The translations under genes were made by a program, and so were the position numbers. From NCBI GenBank assembly GCA_013350335.1, contig CM023538.1, positions 50,543,195 to 50,607,194 of the forward strand: DNA of 64,000 bases, given 5' to 3'. The notes under the pieces are model-generated. The model saw nothing but the letters and a program-made list of their open reading frames with translations. It made no database searches and had not been told where the DNA came from. Every line of letters begins with the position of its first letter. Positions within the stretch are counted from its first letter, which is position 1. The stretch is from Chimonanthus salicifolius (Eukaryota > Streptophyta > Magnoliopsida > Laurales > Calycanthaceae). This document shows positions 44,984 to 57,117 of the stretch, piece by piece.

Positions 44984-47488
44984 GTTGTTGTAGTGACACG
45001 ACCTAGAGTAGGGAGTCAATAGGTAGGATCAGTTTAGTAAATTATTATTGTTTGTGCAAATTTACTATTTGATTTTAAGTGAGTGAAGAATTTAGTTATT
45101 AAATTTGAATTTAATCCCCATGGTTAGATTTTTAATTGGAATCACACAATCAGAAATTTATAACTGATGATTTTAGGTGGACCCCCGATCGCACATTTTC
45201 ATTCCTAAAGTATTGGTGTACTGAAAATAAAATTTAATGAAAATTTATAAGTAATTTTTTTGTATTTAGAGGGATAATTAAAAGGTAAGAATAAAAAGTT
45301 TAATAATTTTTTATTCCAAGGTAGTGAGTTTAATTAAAATCCTTTCCCATTTAAAATGTATTTAATGGGGGTATATTTGTATATGGTGTTAAGATAGAAA
45401 CAACTTAAACCGTGTGGATCCCTTTAGAGACTCACACTCTCGTGAATCTCATTCACGATGGAACTCTTTCCCTTCCACTTCTCCACCACCGTATCTTATC
45501 TAGGGAAATTTTCCCCCAAATCCAACTCTCTCTCCTACTTCTTCTCCAAAATGGAAACTCTTACCTCAAATCCGAACCCTCCACGGAATAACCAGCCGAC
45601 CTGGTTTTGTATAAATTCATGCGATGGCAGCTACAACCCTTTCCCCATCTCTTTCCATCGGCATCTCTCTCGGGCAGCAATCTAGACCTTCTGCAACCAG
45701 CCGTGTGCTGGTGTGCACAACCAGTTAATCACCTACGGTTCTGCAGCAAGTAAACATCCTACTTTCCAAACGGTAAGTCATCTAATCTTGTTATTGTATT
45801 AATCATTCTCCTTGCCTCCAACATCAAGACAACAAAGAATTTACCAAAATCAAGGAAAACAATGCATGGAACCCCACTTAGGGTTGTTTTTCCAGCCAGA
45901 GATGGGTTTGTTTAAGGACAGATCCAAACTGTTTAGAATATATTCAAGGACTTTGTTTGGTCCGATCAATGTCAACAAACCCACCTCTGTATGCTTGGAC
46001 AGATTCTTTTCTACTATTTCACAACCAGCCGGACCTAGCCCTTTCCAATGGAGTTGCCATCTGCAACTTTTGCAGAGAACCCACCCCTTTGACCCAAATA
46101 CAAAAGGGATCAGGTCTTCAAGTATTAACCTAGCTGCAAGATGTTAATATTTTGATGAGATTTTTGTTAATAAGGTCTCATAAATTGAAATGTGCAAAGC
46201 TAGCTTACTGTTTGTGTAATAGTCCGAATTTTCGAATCAATATATTTGGTATTTAATTATTTTAATTTGGAATTTGATGTGATGAAATGCCAAATGGATC
46301 AACTTTGGGACAAGGGTCCAAGAATGGCCCAATTGGGCCATAGATTGGATGAAATCCATTTGATGGGTCAATGAGAAGTAATTGGGTCAAAAATGGTCAA
46401 TTTGGGTCAAAGGGCCATATGGGACCCAATGGGTCAAGGTAGCTAAGCCCAAAGGTAAATTGGTAAGACAAAAATTTAATTGGGCCATGGGCCCAATGGT
46501 GATCCAATAAGAGGGATACATTTAATAAAATTTAAATTACCTAAGTTAGGTGATAAATGGACCGAGGTAACATGGCCAATGGGGCCCACCTTCACCTCAC
46601 CCATTGAGGTGGCGTGTGGACCCAAGAGTAGCGGGGCCGACCACCATGGTTGACTTGGTCAACCATGGGTGGATCTTAGAGGGAATTTAATGAGATTAAA
46701 TTAAGTGGAAAGTGATCTAAGTTAATTAACTTAATCTAAATTGGTCAAGTGGTCAAAACCATCCCAACAAACACAAACCACTTGAGAAAACACAAATTGA
46801 AACCATGGATTAAAGGTGGTGGTTTTACCCCAACCACCACCATTAATGCATGTTGGTTGGTGAAAAAATTAATGTTTGAGTGTAGGCTACTCCAACCATC
46901 TCCATCTCTAATCCAAACAAGCCATTTCACTCTATCCCTCTCTTCACACACAAAAAACGTCCCCTACCTTGCAAGAGAGAAGAAAAAACTTAGAAGAAAA
47001 ACTTAGAAAGAAAGGAGAAGAAAAGAGAAGGAGAAGGCAAGCTTTGGGCCACCAAGACCCTTGAAGATTTCTCCCTCATCTCCATACTCTTTCCCTCTCA
47101 ACCTAACCCTACCTTAGCCGCATCCAAACCTTGAGGGCCTCACCATTTGATCAAGCACATCTAGCCGATCAAAGATCAAGAAGAAGGAGAGAAGAGGCTA
47201 AGGAAATCAAGAGGAGAAAGAAAGACCGGAGGAGACGTCGGATTGTAAGTATCTCTAGACAAGAGGTTAATCTTTCATGGTTTAAAAAAAAAATGATGAT
47301 CCATTTCTTAAACTAAATATGGCCAAAAATGTTGTGGGCCATGGATCTAAGATCCATTCAACGGTAGGATTAAGAAATGGATAAATTTGGAGAGAGATAG
47401 ATTAAAGAAAATGAATGGATTAAGGATGGTGTGGATTTAAATTTTTAAAGCATGGAGAAATGTAAATGGGAGTGAATGGATGACCATA

Positions 47489-48691
47489 GGGTTCGGCCAT
47501 GTAGCATGGCCGAACCCCATGGTGAATGATGGGTAATTTATTTGAGATTATATACTTTAAAATTATGGAGAAGGGTTAATGATATTGTGGTTTTAAATGA
47601 TTAAAAAGTTGGTAATTTTAAGGAGTGTTAAATAAAGAAAAATCATGAGGTATGTAAATGAATTCAAGTAGCCTCAAAATGATGGAGGTATGATATTTTA
47701 AAGAAATCATGGACTATAGGGTTCGGCCATACAAGGTGGCCAAACCCCATGGTTAGTGATCTATGAGGGTTAGGACTCTTAAATGCTCAATGATTAATGA
47801 TTTCTAAGGTTGAAAAATTATGAGTATGGTATGTGATTTTTAAATGGGTATTAAAGGATGGAAATGGTTGGTTAAATATTTTTGAATTATGGAGATAGTG
47901 AGGAAATGTTGGTGGTGTAAATGGACTTTAAATGTGATTAAAGATCCAAGGTAAAAATGAGGGAAAGACATCATGGGTTCGGCCATGGTGTATGGCCGAA
48001 CCCATGACCCATATTTTTAGGTCATTTGTGGGCTAAGTTATGGTTTATATATGTATTTAAACGAATGGAAATTAGGTTAAGTTAATGGTAAAATTTAAAT
48101 GGATTTATAAGTGTATGATATGGATTTTAAAGGGCCAAAATGAATGAAGGTTATGGATTTTAAAACGGATTATTTTTGGGACAAAACATTGGTCTTAAAA
48201 TAGCACCCTATGGTGGTGATTGGTGATTTTAAAATGATGGAGAAGAATAATAGATGTTAATGGATTCTTATATGATATGTGATGTTTTAAAAGGATGAAA
48301 AATGGGGACTTAAATGGATAAGTTAAATTCATTAGAGATAGGAATTAAAGAGGGGAAAATGAACCCAAGGAAATGAAATTTAGGTATCATGGGTTCAGCC
48401 ATGGTGTATGGCCGAACCCATGACCCATTATGTGGGCCACATCTTAGGCAAAATGTGGAATTAGGTAAGGGATTTAATGTTTACAAAATTAATTAAAATA
48501 GGTGATTGATGTTATGATGCTAGGTTATGATTAATGAATCACTAATGGATCTAAGTTAGGGATGAAGTTTGGACTTAGGATGTACATAAACGAATGGATG
48601 ATTGAACCATGGGAGAGGAGTGGCAAAACGGTAAATAAGTGCCACATTGAAGAACCATGGGTTAGGCCATGGTACATGGCCGAACCCTATG
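47489..48691. repeat. Five dispersed GGGTTCGGCCAT / ATGGCCGAACCC hairpins
   Basis: Hairpins lie near 47489, 47719, 47971, 48387 and 48656. The best has 16-bp perfect stems (TCATGGGTTCGGCCAT, 47971-47986, with its complement at 47992-48007) and a 5-nt loop. They are 230-416 bp apart in AT-rich sequence. Confidence 0.88.
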
Positions 48692-49277
48692 GGGATTAGA
48701 CATGGAATCTGATATTGCGAATGATTAAAGGAAACAGATAGATGCTGTGTTTTAGGCTCGCAAATCGGAATTTTTAAAATTGGCCAAAATTGGATTTATG
48801 TATGTGTTTTAAACCACAGAACATGAGGTTAAGTTAAGGGCTGATTTTCGATAAAATTATAACATAATTAATGGCCATTAATGGGTGTAAGTAGATGGAT
48901 CAATTATGGACTTAATCATGGATAACGTATGGACTAATTCGGTAAATGTAATAAGGTATCGGGACGTCGCAAGCTGTACGCGATCGGCGACCGGATTATC
49001 AAACAGAAACGTAACGGAACGCTACGCGGTATTCGGTAGGATTCCTACCTCTTTGTAAGCCGTGGATATGTGATGTTTATTTTAATCTATTTTGATGATT
49101 ATGGGACTTGTATTATGATGAGTTTTAATTTATGAATTATATGATGGTGTTATGGATTATATTTTAACATTATGCATTATATGGCTATGTATGGTATATT
49201 AAATTTATGGTTTATCTATATACTACATAGCATAATGTACGTACATCTCATGCATAGCATGGACGGGAAAATAATGA

Positions 49278-49447
49278 AACCGGAGTCCATGCTCCGTTGG
49301 GGCGACCGAGAATCAGACATGGGGATAGCCTGAGGGCTATAACCGGAGTCCATGCTCCGTCGGGGCGACCCAGAATCAGACATGGGGATAGCCTGAGGGC
49401 TATAACCGGTGTCCATGCTCTGTCGGGGCGACCGAGAAGCAAACATG
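49278..49447. repeat. 63-bp tandem repeat, nearly three units
   Basis: Units start AACCGGAGTCCATGCTCCG and contain GGGGCGACC, GAATCAGACATGGGGATAGC and CTGAGGGCTAT, repeating at exactly 63 bp. Because 63 is divisible by three the repeat keeps frames open on the minus strand; these are not genes. Confidence 0.9.
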
Positions 49448-51866
49448 GGGACAATACATAGTATGATCATACGGATGATGGGTGGGACACATGACATAGG
49501 CACCCATGGCATAGCATTCATTACATGCTTATTTTGTTATATTTTATTATATCGGTATGCTTGTTTTCACTAATCCATGTGCTAGCCCTACTCGGAGTCC
49601 TACTGAGCGCGTTGACTAACGCCCTACTTCTATCCTAGCTGATGATACAGGGGATGGCAGAAACGGTGGACATGACAGGAGCCAAGCTTAGGAGCTTGGG
49701 AAGCGCATTCTTAGTTTATTTAAGTTTATATTTTGGAAATGTAATTTTGAGTAACTTAGCTCGTCGGACTGTATAATTTGCATTTCTTGCGATGGTTTGG
49801 ACTTTACTTATGCACGATTATATTTTATGATATAAATATGAACATAGGAGCATTTTGGTAATTCAATGTTGTATCTTCCCTTCTATCTAAAAACCGGTAG
49901 GATAGACTCTACTATCATGTTCCGCAATAATTATAATCCGTGAGCTTACTTCCTACGCGTGAACCGTTCTCGTGGACCTAGTTCCGCGCACGCGTGGGGT
50001 TGGCCAGTTAAGGGTCGGGCTTTAGAAGCTCGGACTTAACTCGCATCGTGACGTCCGCGCCCTCTCTCACGTTTCATTTCAAAAAAAAAAAAAAATAGAC
50101 TCGGATTTTCAGAAGGCGAGTGAAAAAGGGGCGGGCGTTACAGTTTGAAACTGTTAGGCCCTCTGGTTCGATCCAAGTGTTGTGTTATCTCTTGTCTTGG
50201 GATTATATACCCCTTTATAGGCTTGTTCAAAAAGAAACCAAATCCCAAGCATCCACAATGGGGACTGGTTTTTAGTCCCAAAATAATATGATTTGAATCT
50301 ATATGGATACACTTAATTATCAAGTTATAGTATTCCAAAATTTGGTGGTAAATCTTTCACCCAAATCTTTTATTTCTACAGTCCCTAAAGTAATGTCCTT
50401 AAGCAAAGTTACCTAATTAGATGTTTAGGATAGTCATTACCTATCCCTTTGGCTATCCTACAACCCAAGCCCATAGCCATAGAAGGGACAGCAACATGTC
50501 ATCCACTTTCATTAAATTTAGATCATTATAAATAATGATTAGACATAATATTAATGATATTTGGAACCTTTAAAACATCATTCACAGTGAACCTTGGACT
50601 TGAGACTATTTGACGTTCAAAAGATACGTGGACCTCTCCTTTGCTGATCATCTTCAATCAGATAGGTTTTCCTACATTATTGAAGCACTAAAAATTGTGC
50701 CTTAAATATGATATTTTGTTATTATAAATGTGATGACTAATTTTTATTCAGATTTATGTGAAAGAGATGATGCTTAGTTACTTTTGAAATATTTGAGATA
50801 TTGTCACGTATATTGCATGGGATTAGCATCATGATACATTCATATAGCATGGGATGGGAATTGCATTACCCCAGACAAAGATGAGTTGTCTGGACATTCT
50901 TTGGTCTCGAAAATAAATTGATGAATTTGAATAAATATTTATATTTGGCCGCTTCCATTGTTACGAAGATACGGCATTGAGTTGGGCCAGAAAGACTCCT
51001 GGGTAACCAGTCCCGAAACCCTACGCAGAGGGAGGAGACCACACTCCACCGATAGTCTCGATTGTTAAATTTGTGGATAGGAAATAACACCCTCGTGGTT
51101 GCCGCCTAGAATGTTGGGACATAATTGGCCAATGATAGTAACCATTTAGAATATGACTTATAGTCAATATATGGAGCATGAAAGGGCATTCATTATTCAT
51201 AGCACCCATGACATGACATTGCATGATAAGTACTGCTTGAATTATGAGATTTCTATTATGCAACATATTATGTTATAAAATGTGATCTCCCTAATGTCGA
51301 TTTCGAATTATATGTATTTTGCTATAACACTTCTTGGTGCATTTTTCTTTGATCGGAACTCCTATTGGGTTCGTTGACTAAGCCCATACAATTTTCCCCT
51401 TTTTAGATGCTAATGCAAATCAAGGACAGGAAAGCGAGGCCGGACCAAGTGGAAGTCAGGCGTGAGCGAGATAGAAGCTAGGAGAATGCATAGATTGTTT
51501 AGTTCTATTTATTTTAATTTAATTTGGAGTCAGTATAGTTTATAGAAGATTTTAATTTGAGGATGTAATAACTTAGTCACTTTGTGTTCGGATATTTGTG
51601 TTCGTTTATGGAGAACACTTTATTTTTGCTTAAGATGCGAGTATGTTATGATCATGGTTTATGTTTTATTTTCCACTATTTATTCTAGCATGTTGTAAAT
51701 GTTATCATGGACTACGATCCATGCACGTGCTAGGTTGGGCCAGTCAAGGGTCGAGTTTTTTTTGGACTTGGACTTGACTCGCGTCGTGACACTCACGTCC
51801 CTCCGTGGAAATCTTTATCCATTTCACTCTGATCTTACTCTCGGGAGGGAGGGGTGTTACAGTTGT

Positions 51867-52590
51867 TGCCTTAATTAAACCTATAGGAAAGTTGGAAATT
51901 GGGGGTTTCACCCCAAGTTACCTCCTTAACTCATTGGCTTAAATTGAGAGTCCAAGGGTGTGTGGGAATTGGGGATTTCCATTTCTAGAGAGTAATTAAA
52001 GACCCAGTGACTTGAAGTAGAAACCCATAAATATTATGATATGTATGTTTATATGACACTAGGTGAGGGAAACTCCACTTGATAATTATATGCTAAATTT
52101 CGATGTAAATGTTGAATATGTGAATACACAATGAATTGTTTGATTATGCTGAAGTGATTTACTTTTATATGGTGTATGATGGTGTGTATAAAAGGATGTG
52201 AGCATTACCTGTTCTACATGCATGGAATTATTATGCTTAATTATTCATACGATGAGAAATTATGTAATGTGAGGGTTTCCGTCTTTATTTAGAAGCAATG
52301 TCCATTCCCCTCATGAATGAACTTCTATGCTTGATTGTGATAATATGAAACTGATGGAAATGTTTATGTAATGCAGTGGGTGAGAGTATGATTAGTGAAT
52401 GAATGAGTTATATAGAGCAATTCCATTGGAAACCACGAGAAATTGAAATTGTTTGTGTTGTTTAGAATTGATGCGAAGATAACTCTGTTAAAAAAATCTT
52501 TGCATACTTGGTTGTACTGCGAGTTTAACATTTTGAGATGTTGTGAAAACATATTGATGAATAAGATGTTTGTGTGAGGACTTATCCCTT
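51867..52590. other. Probable continuation of the 44217 LTR-like fragment
   Basis: No gene recognised. It starts GTTGTTGCC, the right side of the GTTGT duplication, and ends where minus-strand copia RNase H sequence begins. Confidence 0.45.
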
Positions 52591-53720
52591 TTTGATACTA
52601 TGAATGTTCTAGGAGATGACAAGTACTACTAGTGCTTTTTCAATCAATCTTACATCCGGCAAAATCAGCATCCAAATAGCTTGTGAGTTCAAGTGAAGTG
52701 TGTTTGGGATACCATAAGCCAAGATCTACAGTGCCAATCAGATATCTAAAAATGCGTTTTACAACAGTTGGATGGGATTCTTTTGGGCAAGATTAAAAAC
52801 GAGCACACAAACATACACTGAACATAATGTCTGGTCTACTTGCAGTTAAATACAGCAAACTGTCAATCATGCCTCTATACAACTTCATATCAAGAGGCTT
52901 ACTACAATCATCCTTGTCAAGTTTAGTGGATGAACTCATAGGAGTACCAATTGCTTTAGCTTCATTCATTCCAAATTTCTTTAGAAGATCTCTCACATAT
53001 TTGGACTAATTTATAAAAATACCTTCATTAGTTTGCTTAACTTGTAAACCAAGGAAGAAAATGAGTTCACCCATCATGCTCATTTCAAATTCATCATTCA
53101 TGATTTTTGCAAATTCTTTACAAAGGTTTTCATTTGTAGTCCTAAAGATTATGTCATCCACATATATTTGTATAACAAGCAAATCATTGTTTAAGGATTT
53201 GATAAACAAGGTAATATCAAGTTTTCCTCTAGAAAACCCATTTTTGATGAGAAAACCACTAAGTCTATTATACCAAGCTCTAGGTGCTTGTTTAAAACCA
53301 TACAATGCTTTTGACAATTTAAAAACATGATTTGGAAATTCATGATTTTCAAAAGCGAGTGGTTGTTTTACATATACTTCTTCAGAAATAAAACCATTTA
53401 AAAATGCACTTTCTACATTACCATTTGAAATAATTTAAAATTTTTAAAACATGCAAATGCACGCAGCATTCTAATGGCTGCTAGCCTAGCTACCAGAGCA
53501 ACGTTTCCTCATAGTCTATGCCTTCCTCGTGGTTGTAACCTTGGGCTACTAGTCTAGCCTTGTTTTTTACGATGTTCCCTTGCTCATCTTTCTTGTTTCT
53601 AAACACCCACTTAGTACTAATGATTGAGTGATTCTTAAGTTTAGGCACAAGTTCCCACACTTTGTTTAATGATTAAGTTCTTCTTGCATAGAACTTATCC
53701 AAAATTCATCCATTTCAGCT
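52591..53720 (-). pseudogene. Sirevirus-type reverse transcriptase and RNase H remnant
   Basis: Reverse transcriptase reads ALYGFKQAPRAWYNRLSGFL (about 53310) and IYVDDIIF (about 53155), then FFLGLQVKQTNEGIF. After a stop come MRDLLKKFGMNEAKAIGTPM, SRPDIMFSVCLCARF and, near 52660, RNase H ELTSYLDADFAGCKID, with a final KSTSSTCHLLEHS before the break. Multiple stops and frameshifts lie between 53330 and 53720. Confidence 0.8.
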
Positions 53721-53782
53721 TCCTCAATGTTCTTTGGTTCTATTTGAGATACAAAAGCCATGTTGATTTGTGCACTTCTGCT

Positions 53783-54960
53783 TTATGATCTAGTGGATAT
53801 TCTTTGACATGATTCACCAATAATTTGATCTTTTGGGTGATCTTTTACAAAACTCCATGCCTCAAGAAGATCACCATTTCGATTATTTTCACTATTTCTT
53901 TCTTTGTTGTTTTCAGGATCATCTTGTCTACCTTCATCAATTGAGTTTGGTTCATTTTTTATTGAGTTGTCTCCAAGTTCAAGTTGATTTATATCTTTTT
54001 CCAAAATAGCAACTTCATCATTAAAATCCTTTTTAGCTTCAAATGGATTAGCTTCATCGAACACAACACGAATTGATTCTTCTAAACTTATGTCCGTTTG
54101 TTGTAAACTCTATATGCTTTGCTAACTGGAGAGTATCCAACAAATATTCCTTCATCAGATTTTGGATCAAACTTTCCTAATTGATCTTTGGTATTCAATA
54201 AGAAACATTTACAACCGAATACTCTAGAATGTCTAATGTTTGGTTTTCTTCTATTCCAGATTTCATAAGGTGTCTTACTCAATCCTTTTCTTATTCTTAC
54301 TCTATTTATGACATGGCAAGTTGTACCAACGGCTTCAGCCCTAACTTGTGTTCACTCATCATAGTTCTAGCCATTCTTGAAGAGATTTGTTTTTCCTTTC
54401 AACAACTCCATTTTGTTGAGGATTTCTAGGAGCTGAAAAGTTATGGCCAAAACCATTTTCATCACAAAGAATCTCCATTTCTTTATTCTCAAATTCTCTA
54501 CCTCTATCACTTCTAATGGTAATAATTGCACATCCTTTTTCATTTTGAACCCTTCTACATAAATTTGGAAAGGCCTTAGGTGCTTCACTTTTGTGTGCCA
54601 AAAATAATACCCAAGTGAAACGAGAGTAGTCGTCTACAATTACAAAAGCATAGGATTTACCAGCCTACTTAGAACATTGTTTGGACCGAACAAATATAAA
54701 TGCAACAGTTGAAGTGGTCTAGAGGTAGAGATATGCTTTTTACTTTTAAACGAGCTTTTAGCTTGCTTACCAAATTGACATGTATCACAGATTTGGTCTT
54801 TTACAAACTTGGTTTTAGGTAGCCCATCAACTAGTTAAAATTTTGTCAAATTTCATATTAGTTCCATGTGGGCATTGCCCCAACCTTCTATGCCATAACC
54901 AGCTATTTTCATTTATAATAACAAGACACTTAACATTCTGATCTAGCATTTCATTGAAGT
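53783..54960 (-). pseudogene. Sirevirus-type integrase remnant
   Basis: The core reads AIITIRSDRGREFENKEMEIL (about 54525) and PQQNGVVERKNKSLQEW (about 54410), followed by MSKTPYEIWNRRKPNIRH, VFGCKCFLLNT and EGIFVGYSPVSKAYRVYN (to 54088). An acidic linker (53783-54064) leads to reverse transcriptase. Stops separate these pieces. The motif RSDRGREF has R where the family usually has HSDHG or RSDHG. Confidence 0.8.
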
Positions 54961-54976
54961 CTATGGTGTAAACATT

Positions 54977-55306
54977 TTAATCTCTATGTCCAAGGAATAG
55001 TTCTTTGTCATCACTAGCTTTTATAATTGAGCACTTATTTGATTCAAATATTACTCGGTTACCTTTATCACGCAATTGACTAATGCTTAGCAGATTATAT
55101 TTCAAACCATCAACCAAAATCACATCATTAACGGAGAATGAGGAATCATTGCCAATTTTACCTTTACCGATGATTTTACCCTTGGCGTTGTCACCAAAAG
55201 TCACAAATCCACCTTCTTTGAATTGAAGTGAAGAGAACTTTGATTCGTCTCCCATCATATGTCTAGAGCAACCGCTATTAAGAAACCACTTGACTTTTCT
55301 TGGCAA
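54977..55306 (-). pseudogene. Sirevirus-type protease, catalytic Asp lost
   Basis: KWFLNSGCSRHMMGDESKF marks the retropepsin site, where the family has a catalytic Asp in DSG; here it is Asn. The frame continues through FGDNAKGKIIGKGKIG and VDGLKYNLLSISQLRDKGN, which lead into the GAG-pre-integrase region. Even without the stops upstream and downstream this protease should be inactive. Confidence 0.8.
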
Positions 55307-55426
55307 TGATTTAAGGCATATCTACAAAACAGATTTATTTAATGTTTTTTGTTACCCTTTTAGAGTTGGGTCCGATTGGGTTAGAATATAAAAGTAATGT
55401 TTCTTTTGGAACCCAAATCAGTTTTG

Positions 55427-56968
55427 CTAAAGTTTCTCTTTTTCTGAATGAGCAAAGTTTTGAGATATGTCCATTTCTTCCACAAAAGTTGCATATAGTT
55501 TGTGGAGAAGTAGATGATAAATATTTAACGAAGAAGTTTTTATAAAATGATTTTTTTTATTGGGATTATATCCCAATCCTTTTTTGTTAAAAGCACTTCT
55601 CTGGTTACCCAGTAGCATATCCAGATTTTTCTTTCCCATGGTGAATTTTTCAAGAGACACGGTCAGGCTTTTTATTTTATCCTTTAAGAATCTATTTTCT
55701 ACCTTGAATTTGCAAGGTCCTCTTGGAGGAGGGACTGGAGGCAATCTTGAGATATAGTCTATCTTTTCTCTCAATTCCTTTTCAAGGTTTTCTTGAGTAA
55801 GAATTTTTGTAACAAATTCCTTATTATCTTCTACTAGTTTTTCATAATTTCCTTTCAAATCTTTAAGTTCATCAGAAATAAAGGAGTTGTTTTTCTTGAG
55901 TATGACATTTTTTTCGCTTTGTTTTTTCAGTTCCTTATACATATCGCTTAAGGATTCAGCTAGTTCTTCTATACTAGGTACATCATTTAAAGAGGTGTCA
56001 GGTGAAGGAGTTACCTCACCTTCTTTGGCCAGAAAGCATAGATTTGGTGTGTCATTTTTTGTCTTTCCTTCATCAGCTTCAGAGTCTGATTCCAACCAGG
56101 CAGCTTTAAAGGCTTTCTTTTTATACTTTTTGTCATCCTTCTTCAGTTATGGACATTCAGCATTGATATATCCCGTTTTACAACATTCGAAACAGCTTAG
56201 AGGTTCTTCTTTATTCGAGTTACCCTTGTAATCATCTCTCTTGAAAGGCTTTTTTCTGAAGTGACTACTTCTCTTCAACATGTTCTTGAATTGTCGAGTG
56301 ATCAAGATAATGTTTCCAGCATCATCCTCACTACCTTCTTCTTCTTCTTCTTGATCATTATTTACTTCTTTGGGAGATACTTTAAATGCAAGGGATTTCT
56401 TTTCTTTAGAAAACTCTTTCTTACCATTCATGGAAATCTCATGGGTCAAGAGAGAACCTAAGAGCTCATCAAGTCCCAATTTGGAGATGTCCTTTGCTTC
56501 AATAATTGTTGTTGTCTTTGCTTCCCAAGTATCTGGTAATGATCTAAGAATTTTGTTGACATTATCTTCATTAGAATAGTTTTTGCCAAGAGCATCTAGT
56601 TCATTTATGATGTTTGTAAATCTAGTGAACATAGATGATATGGACTCATTTGGTTCCATGGTGAACAATTCACATGAATGCACCAATATATGAATCTTAG
56701 ATTTCTTGACTTGATTTGTTCCTTCACATGTCACTTGGAGCTTATCCCAAATTTCCTTTGCCGATTTGCAAGATGATACACGGTTAAACTCATTTCGGTC
56801 AAGGGCACAAAATAAAATATTCATAGCTTGAGAGTTGTACTGATTAAACTTATGATCGGCATCAGTCCAAGATGCTTTGGGTTTGGGAGTATGCTCAGAA
56901 GTGTCTTTTGATGTTTCCTTTTGAACAAATGGTCCATATTCGATTGCTTCCCAAATGTGGTGATCCAT
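55427..56968 (-). pseudogene. Sirevirus-type gag with coiled-coil extension
   Basis: 56968-56147 reads WEAIEYGPF, LDRNEFNRVSSCKSAKEIWD, ISSMFTRFTNIINELDALGK and GLDELLGSLLTHEISMNG, then a zinc knuckle CFECCKTGYINAEC in which Tyr replaces the His ligand. 56095-55427 continues with a Lys/Glu-rich coiled coil (EELAESLSDMYKELKKQ to EKELREKIDYISRL) and PPVPPPRGPCKF. A second knuckle (CNFC then GHIS) is readable only after a frameshift near 55490. The two parts are separated by a stop. Confidence 0.82.
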
Positions 56969-57100
56969 TGACTGTAAAAAAAATTGTAATCACTCCCATT
57001 AAATAATGGAGGCATGTTAATGGAGCAACCCTCATTGTAAGAATCCTTCAAAGTTTGTAATTTGATCGATTTCTCAAACAGTTAAGTATCTCATAGAATC

Positions 57101-57115
57101 TGTGCTCTGATACCA
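57101..57115 (-). other. Primer-binding site of the Sirevirus-type element
   Basis: TGGTATCAGAGCACA on the minus strand, a perfect initiator-Met primer site, two bases after the LTR end. Confidence 0.9.
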
Positions 57116-57117
57116 AT

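Larger units (their letters stand above)
46210..50147 (+). mobile_element. Inner solo LTR, 3,928 bp, 5-bp TSD
   Basis: 46215-50142 runs from TGTAATAGTCCGAATTTTCG to GGGCGTTACA and is flanked by perfect GTTTG copies (46210-46214 and 50143-50147). It carries five CpG hairpins (47489-48691) and a 63-bp tandem repeat (49278-49447). The block GAGCGCGTTGACTAACGCCC at about 49596 is equivalent to those in the other long LTRs. Open frames are chance or repeat-driven. Confidence 0.82.
44984..51866 (+). mobile_element. Outer solo LTR with a second solo LTR nested inside
   Basis: 44989-51861 runs from TGTAGTGACACG to GGGGTGTTACA and is flanked by perfect GTTGT copies (44984-44988 and 51862-51866). Subtracting the inner element gives about 2.94 kb, matching the 2,961-bp LTR at 37231. 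The two share the CT-rich 5' part and the block GTTGACTAAGCCCA (about 51375). No internal retrotransposon sequence is present. Confidence 0.78.

Noticed and set aside
49216..49521. Repetitive protein with SRSPRRSMDSGYSP-like units
   Set aside because: The period is exactly 63 bp, so the tandem repeat keeps a frame open; it lies in a noncoding solo LTR.
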